A program made the position numbers and the translations under genes. The notes below the pieces were generated by a model. That model saw nothing but the letters and a program-made list of their open reading frames with translations. It was not told the DNA's origin and ran no database searches. DNA of 64,000 nucleotides from Fusibacter_C sp942493125. GTDB taxonomy: Bacteria; Bacillota; Clostridia; Peptostreptococcales; Acidaminobacteraceae. Below are positions 59,818 through 64,000 of the stretch, piece by piece. Every line of letters begins with the position of its first letter. Within the stretch, counting starts at the first letter, position 1. The DNA lies in contig OW818667.1 of NCBI GenBank assembly GCA_942493125.1, forward strand, positions 3,348,001 through 3,412,000, given 5' to 3'.

Positions 59818-61836
59818 ATGGAGCAAAATAGAATTTTACGACTCGATGAGCGAACTGCCGGTAAGATTGCTGCAGGTGAGGTAGTGGAACGCCCTGCGAT
59901 GGTCATCAAAGAGCTTGTTGAGAACGCCATCGATGCAGGGGCAACGGAGATTATCGTCGATATCGCAAAGGGTGGGAAAGCCCTGATCAAAGTGACTGAC
60001 AATGGTTCGGGCATTCATTATGACGATTTAAAGCTCGTCTTTGAGCGCCATGCCACTAGTAAAATTCGCAGTATTGAAGACCTATATAAAACGCAGACGC
60101 TTGGCTTTAGAGGCGAAGCACTTGCAAGCATATGTGCCGTATCGAACGTCGAGCTCATCACCATGAGAGCAAATGAGAAATTTGGCATGAAAGTCACTGC
60201 AGCAGGTGGCACGATTCACAAAATATCTGAAGTAGGCACGATTCAAGGCACGACGATCATCGTTAGAGATCTGTTCTTTAACACCCCTGCTAGGCTGAAG
60301 TTTCTAAAAGCGGATCAAGTTGAAGGCCGTGCAATCACTGAGCTCATGGGCTACTTGGCACTCTCTCACCCAGAAGTGGGCTTCAAATACACTTCAGACG
60401 AAAAGCTCGTGTTTCACACGCAAGGCAAAGGCAATCTTGCGAATGCCATCTTCTCAGTATTTGATCCGACACTGCTAAAAGGGTTGTATGAAATCGATGA
60501 AGCACATGAAAAATTAAAGATTCGCGGATTCATTTCCAGATTTGACTATACAAAGGGCACAAAGAGCTATCAGCTCACATTTGTCAACGGCAGGTACGTG
60601 AAGAGCGATTTGATAAAAGACGTCATACAGCTCGCATATAAGCCTTATATGATGAACGGACGCCACCCTGTTTGCATCTTGTTTATTGAGATTCCTCAAA
60701 ATGAAATTGATGTCAATATTCATCCAGCAAAGACGGAGATAAAATTCCATGACGATGGCCTCATCAAGCAGTTTGTCTTTAGTGCTTTGAAAAAAGCGTT
60801 TAACCTATACGACCAAGTGCCAAAAGTAGTCTTCACAGAGCGTGACGTATTCAGCATGAAAACGGCACCCGCACCAGAAGAAAAGGCGAAGATGCTTGAG
60901 TCGCAAAGTGTGACAACTGCATACGTTAAACAATCACAAGATAATGCCACAGATAGAGCCGCGGATAGAGTCACAGATAGAGTCACAGATAGAGTCACAG
61001 ATAGAGTCACAGATAGAGTCACAGATAAAGCCGCGGATATTGCCTCAGATAGTATTACTGATGGTGCGGCTGCTATATCTACAGATATTTCCTTAGATTC
61101 TGGACAAGCTTCAAGCACCAACCCACAACGCTACAAGGTTCAAAATGCCTTTGAGAGGCCACAAGAGAAGATCGATTTTGGCCAAGTGGATTTTTCCATG
61201 TTGAGTGGATTTGCTGATGCGATCGTGGCAGAGACAACACCGATTGACTTTGAACGAGAAGCATCCATCTATGATGATTTGAATTACATCGGCGTCTATA
61301 ATAAAACGTATTTATTATATGAGAAAGCTACGCATCTATATCTCGTCGATCAGCATGCTGCACACGAGAAAATCCTGTTTGAGGCGTTCATGGATGCCTT
61401 TGAAAAACAGGCAATTCACTCGCAGCTCTTGCTCATTCCGGAAGTCATTCATCTAGGTATTGTCGAGATGTCTCGTTTTGACGATGTCAATAAAGTGCTC
61501 TTGCAGATGGGCTTTACAACCGAACCTTTTGGCGACAACAGCATCGTTCTAAGAGAAATTCCCGTCATGTTCGATTTTGCCGTCGCTAGGCGTATGGTTC
61601 AGTCGCTGTTTGAAAATGTCAAGTATGAGATCGATGCACATCTATACCACGAAATCGCTGAAAAGGCGTGTAAAGCTGCAATCAAAGCGCATGATGACGT
61701 GCATGAAGGCGAACAGATTGCACTCATAGAGCAACTCAAAACTCTGAAATCGCCATATACGTGTCCACATGGCAGGCCGATTATTATCAGCTTTTCATTA
61801 CATGAGATAGAGAAAAAGTTTAAAAGAATTGTTTGA
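59818..61836 (+). CDS. mutL: DNA mismatch repair protein MutL with tandem-repeat linker
   Basis: 672 residues. GHKL ATPase at the N terminus (VVERPAMVIKELVENAIDAGA, in part; DNGSGIHYDDL; TLGFRGEALASI) and an endonuclease domain at the C terminus with DQHAAHEKILFE (D511-E522) and CPHGRPIIIS. The linker between them is disordered and holds 12-base tandem repeats encoding DRVT units (bases 60949-61056). Nicking endonuclease type MutL, as expected without mutH. Starts 9 bases after mutS with AGGGGG. Confidence 0.96.
   Translation: MEQNRILRLDERTAGKIAAGEVVERPAMVIKELVENAIDAGATEIIVDIAKGGKALIKVTDNGSGIHYDDLKLVFERHATSKIRSIEDLYKTQTLGFRGEALASICAVSNVELITMRANEKFGMKVTAAGGTIHKISEVGTIQGTTIIVRDLFFNTPARLKFLKADQVEGRAITELMGYLALSHPEVGFKYTSDEKLVFHTQGKGNLANAIFSVFDPTLLKGLYEIDEAHEKLKIRGFISRFDYTKGTKSYQLTFVNGRYVKSDLIKDVIQLAYKPYMMNGRHPVCILFIEIPQNEIDVNIHPAKTEIKFHDDGLIKQFVFSALKKAFNLYDQVPKVVFTERDVFSMKTAPAPEEKAKMLESQSVTTAYVKQSQDNATDRAADRVTDRVTDRVTDRVTDRVTDKAADIASDSITDGAAAISTDISLDSGQASSTNPQRYKVQNAFERPQEKIDFGQVDFSMLSGFADAIVAETTPIDFEREASIYDDLNYIGVYNKTYLLYEKATHLYLVDQHAAHEKILFEAFMDAFEKQAIHSQLLLIPEVIHLGIVEMSRFDDVNKVLLQMGFTTEPFGDNSIVLREIPVMFDFAVARRMVQSLFENVKYEIDAHLYHEIAEKACKAAIKAHDDVHEGEQIALIEQLKTLKSPYTCPHGRPIIISFSLHEIEKKFKRIV
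60949..61056 (+). repeat. 12-base in-frame tandem repeat array in the MutL linker
   Basis: Nine 12-base units; acagatagagtc occurs four times without change (60973, 60985, 60997, 61009), flanked by degenerate copies. Units encode TDRV, ADRV and related tetrapeptides. Confidence 0.9.
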
Positions 61837-61860
61837 CAAAGGAAAATGCATAATTACAAT
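61833..61860 (+). promoter_or_regulatory. Promoter for miaA containing the shared 17-base element
   Basis: TTGACA (61833-61838), 16-base spacer, TACAAT (61855-61860). The spacer and -10 contain GGAAAATGCATAATTAC at 61841-61857, identical to the sequence at the miaB start site. A second candidate follows: TTGAAG (61885-61890), 17 bases, TATGAT (61908-61913). Confidence 0.6.
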
Positions 61861-61918
61861 AATATTACTTTTTTAGACAATTTATTGAAGTATTGCCATT
61901 AAAATTATATGATGAAAG

Positions 61919-61941
61919 ATATATTGATAGAATCGATATAT
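61919..61941. promoter_or_regulatory. Inverted repeat just before miaA
   Basis: ATATATTGAT (61919-61928) and ATCGATATAT (61932-61941) pair at 9 of 10 positions around AGA, ending two bases before the ribosome site. It could be an operator or an RNA hairpin near the start codon. Confidence 0.4.
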
Positions 61942-61951
61942 TAGGTGTATG

Positions 61952-62866
61952 ATGCAAAAGATCATTATCATAGTCGGGCCAACGGCTGTCGGCAAGACAG
62001 CGCTTTCACTAGCACTGGCGGAAAAACTACAAACCGAGATCATCTCGGCGGATTCTGTGCAGATTTATAAGAATCTGGATATCGGTTCTGCAAAGCCAAC
62101 GCTGGAAGAGATGGGGGGCATACCGCATCATTTGATCGATTGTGTGGCAGCCACGGAGACTTTTTCGGTGAGTGAATATGCGGCATTAGCTAAAGCAGAA
62201 ATAAGCAGGCTCTTTGATAAGGGAAAAATTCCTATCGTCGTTGGTGGTACGGGTTTATATGTCAATGCGCTCATGTACGATATGAATTTTGGTGCAAGCT
62301 GTGCAGATGAAACGTTCAGATTACAAATGGAAGACCTTGCTAAAACAGAAGGCAACTTAGCTGTTCATGACCGTTTAAACCGTGTGGATCCAGTCGCTGC
62401 AGCACGCATTCATCCAAACAACTTAAAAAGAGTGATCAGAGCCCTTGAGGTGAATCACATCACGGGAAAACCCTTTGCTGATTTTGCCTCAGAGCCGACA
62501 CTAACGAAAGATTATGAGGTCGTGCTCATCGGGTTGACGAGACCTAGGGACGTATTATATGACCGCATCAACGAGCGCGTTGGTCTCATGATTGAAGCCG
62601 GACTCATCGACGAAGTAAAAAATTTGAAAAATTCGGGATTGGATGATAGTTTTCAGTCTATGCAGGGTATAGGTTACAAGGAAGTTCTATCCTATTTGGA
62701 TGGACACATATCTTATGACGAAATGGTTGAAGCAGTTCGCCAGGGCAGTCGCAATTATGCCAAGCGTCAGATGACGTGGTTCAAGCGATACGAAGGCATT
62801 CATTTCATCGATTTACAGGAAGTATCCACTGAAGAGGCTTTAAGAGAAATTCTGTCCATAATATAA
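61952..62866 (+). CDS. miaA: tRNA dimethylallyltransferase MiaA
   Basis: 304 residues. Transfers dimethylallyl from DMAPP to A37 of tRNAs, giving i6A for MiaB. P-loop VGPTAVGKTALS, SADSVQIYKNLDIGSAKP, IPHHLIDC and VVGGTGLYVNALMYD are conserved, as are GIGYKEVLSYL and QMTWFKR. Two ATGs lie together (61949, 61952); the second leaves better spacing to AGGTG at 61943-61947. DMAPP comes from the MEP pathway genes elsewhere in the window (dxs, ispH). hfq follows after 24 bases. Confidence 0.96.
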   Translation: MQKIIIIVGPTAVGKTALSLALAEKLQTEIISADSVQIYKNLDIGSAKPTLEEMGGIPHHLIDCVAATETFSVSEYAALAKAEISRLFDKGKIPIVVGGTGLYVNALMYDMNFGASCADETFRLQMEDLAKTEGNLAVHDRLNRVDPVAAARIHPNNLKRVIRALEVNHITGKPFADFASEPTLTKDYEVVLIGLTRPRDVLYDRINERVGLMIEAGLIDEVKNLKNSGLDDSFQSMQGIGYKEVLSYLDGHISYDEMVEAVRQGSRNYAKRQMTWFKRYEGIHFIDLQEVSTEEALREILSII

Positions 62867-62890
62867 AAAAAGAGAGAAGGAGGGGAATCC

Positions 62891-63112
62891 GTGAAAAGTG
62901 CAATCAATTTACAAGACTTGTTTTTAAACCAATGCCGCAAGGATCAAACACCAATAACTATTTTCTTGATCAGCGGTTACCAAATCAGAGGCTTAGTTAA
63001 AGGCTTCGACAGCTATACCATCGTGTTGGATAGTGAAGGCAAGCAACAAATGATTTACAAGCATGCAATTTCTACGATTATTCCATCTAAGACTGTGAAC
63101 TTTCAATCTTAG
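62891..63112 (+). CDS. hfq: RNA chaperone Hfq
   Basis: 73 residues, hexameric Sm-like RNA chaperone for small RNA-mRNA pairing. Sm1 is NLQDLFLNQCRKDQTPITIFLISGYQIRGLVKGFD (cited in part as ITIFLISGYQIRGLVKGFDS) and Sm2 contains the Hfq signature YKHAISTI. GTG start directly after AGGAGGGG and spacer. miaA-hfq is the usual pair in Bacillus and in proteobacteria. Ends in a terminator. Confidence 0.95.
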   Translation: MKSAINLQDLFLNQCRKDQTPITIFLISGYQIRGLVKGFDSYTIVLDSEGKQQMIYKHAISTIIPSKTVNFQS

Positions 63113-63131
63113 TGAATAGAGAGTTATGACG

Positions 63132-63158
63132 CCTCAGCATTCGCTGGGGTTTTTGTCT
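63132..63158 (+). terminator. Intrinsic terminator after hfq
   Basis: Stem CCTCAGC (63132-63138) and GCTGGGG (63143-63149, one wobble), loop ATTC, followed by TTTTTGTCTTTTTT. Confidence 0.83.
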
Positions 63159-63243
63159 TTTTTGAATTGGGCAAAGCGCAAAAATGTTCATAAAAGTGTC
63201 ACAATTATGTCAACATTTACCCCAATAAAATTCGGTTTCAAGG

Positions 63244-63272
63244 TTGTTATTAGCGGCTATTCCCTATATAAT
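63244..63272 (+). promoter_or_regulatory. Promoter for tkt
   Basis: TTGTTA (63244-63249), 17-base spacer, TATAAT (63267-63272). The leader of about 56 bases contains a small AAGGC/GCCTT hairpin (63294-63309). Confidence 0.65.
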
Positions 63273-63334
63273 GTTAAGGGTAGAATGGTATAGAAGGCCG
63301 AAGTGCCTTAAAATAAGAAAGGTTGGTTTTTTTA

Positions 63335-64000
63335 ATGATGGAATTGAGAACGATTAATACGATTAGAATGTTGTCGGCAGAAGCAGTTCAGGCAGCAAAC
63401 TCAGGTCATCCTGGATTACCTCTTGGCGCTGCACCTATGGCTTACACGTTATGGGCGAAAGAGATGAAGCACAATCCACACAATCCACTCTGGCACAACA
63501 GAGACAGATTTGTTTTAACTGCAGGACACGGATCGATGCTGATCTATTCATTGCTCCATTTGTTTGAATATGGTTTGTCTATAGAAGAAATCAAGAATTT
63601 TAGACAATTTGGCAGCAAAACACCTGGCCATCCAGAATACGGTCACACGGTTGGCGTTGAAATCTCTACAGGGCCACTCGGACAAGGTATTGCAAATGCA
63701 GTTGGTTTTGCAATGGCTGAAAAACACTTGGAAGCTAAATTCAGCAAACCAGGTTTCCCAGTAGTTGACCACCACACCTATGCCCTTGCAGGCGACGGTT
63801 GTATGATGGAAGGTATTTCATACGAAGCGGCATCTCTTGCAGGCACACTCAAACTCGGAAAACTCATCGTCCTATATGATTCAAATAAAATCACGATTGA
63901 AGGAAGCACTGAGATTGCATTTACTGAAAACGTCGGAGCGCGCTTCGAAGCGATGCACTGGCAAGTGATCACAGTTGAAGATGGCAATGACTTAGATTCT
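63335..64000 (+). CDS. tkt: Transketolase, N-terminal part (3' end outside window)
   Basis: 222 codons present, open to the window end. TPP enzyme moving two-carbon units in the non-oxidative pentose phosphate pathway. LSAEAVQAANSGHPGLPLGAA (first block, in part), FVLTAGHGSMLIYSLLH, GPLGQGIANAVGFAMAEKHL and LAGDGCMMEGISYEAASLAG are the expected cofactor motifs. Two ATGs adjoin (63335, 63338) after AAAGG. A separate terminator and promoter set it apart from hfq. The full length probably exceeds 650 residues. Confidence 0.93.
   Translation, partial: MMELRTINTIRMLSAEAVQAANSGHPGLPLGAAPMAYTLWAKEMKHNPHNPLWHNRDRFVLTAGHGSMLIYSLLHLFEYGLSIEEIKNFRQFGSKTPGHPEYGHTVGVEISTGPLGQGIANAVGFAMAEKHLEAKFSKPGFPVVDHHTYALAGDGCMMEGISYEAASLAGTLKLGKLIVLYDSNKITIEGSTEIAFTENVGARFEAMHWQVITVEDGNDLDS

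Noticed and set aside
60949..61056. Repeats resembling a small CRISPR array
   Set aside because: Units are 12 bases, directly adjacent without spacers, and lie in frame within mutL.
1..64000. tRNA or rRNA genes, IS elements, prophage or attachment sites
   Set aside because: No cloverleaf-like segments, transposase or phage genes, or long inverted or direct repeats were seen; XerD is the only recombinase and sits in its housekeeping context.

Overview
The window reads as chromosomal core sequence from a low- to mid-GC, anaerobic Gram-positive bacterium of the class Clostridia (Firmicutes). Support comes from gene order: alaS-ireB-ruvX-yrzB, mltG-trmR-trhP-udk, aroK-efp, asp23-nusB, xseA-xseB-ispA-dxs-tlyA, argR-recN, xerD-deoB-punA-pdp, scpA-scpB, cmk-plsC-ispH-rpsA and miaB-mutS-mutL-miaA-hfq are all Firmicutes neighbourhoods. 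An anaerobic lifestyle fits the four-gene 2-oxoacid:ferredoxin oxidoreductase and the aldo/keto reductase carrying a two-cluster ferredoxin domain. A Fusibacter-like or related asporogenous clostridial lineage is possible, but that placement is inference. No rRNA, tRNA, IS element, prophage, CRISPR array or origin was seen, and no gene-free stretch exceeds 300 bases. All genes are on the + strand except pepF.

Layout. 1-5.6 kb: 3' end of alaS, ireB, an inserted ferredoxin-linked aldo/keto reductase, ruvX, a DUF1292 protein, a Fur-family repressor and RNase J with a long disordered N-terminal extension. 5.6-12.6 kb: mltG, the tRNA U34 modification pair trmR/trhP, udk, mgsA, a degenerate PilT-like ATPase, aroK, efp and an acidic zinc-ribbon protein. 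12.6-25.5 kb: asp23, nusB, a TsaD paralogue, xseAB, isoprenoid genes (ispA, dxs), tlyA, a chromate-transporter pair, argR, recN, a membrane diguanylate cyclase and xerD. 25.6-31.9 kb: nucleoside catabolism (deoB, punA, pdp), a CCA-adding-type enzyme and scpAB. 32.6-35.3 kb: korDABC. 36.4-39.7 kb: cmk-plsC-ispH-rpsA.

40-55.4 kb is the more accessory-looking part: orphan cheR, pepF divergent from a MerR/TipAS regulator, an SLC13-type permease, an MFS permease, an HD-GYP protein, a NatAB-like ABC exporter, a histidine phosphatase, an aminotransferase, a GlnK/GlnL-like two-component system and an AI-2E/PerM-family protein. 55.5-63.1 kb: miaB-mutS-mutL-miaA-hfq, then the 5' part of a transketolase gene running off the window.

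No obviously new multi-gene system stands out. The most interesting signals are: an exact 17-base sequence shared by the miaB and miaA promoters, which at miaB is half of a 26-base palindrome; a T7 run at the ispH stop codon that could allow a -1 slip into rpsA, mimicking the fused IspH-S1 proteins of other Clostridia; lack of sporulation genes at several positions where Firmicutes usually carry them; an orphan PilT-like ATPase with altered catalytic motifs; and in-frame tandem repeats in RNase J, MutL, ScpB and the CCA enzyme.
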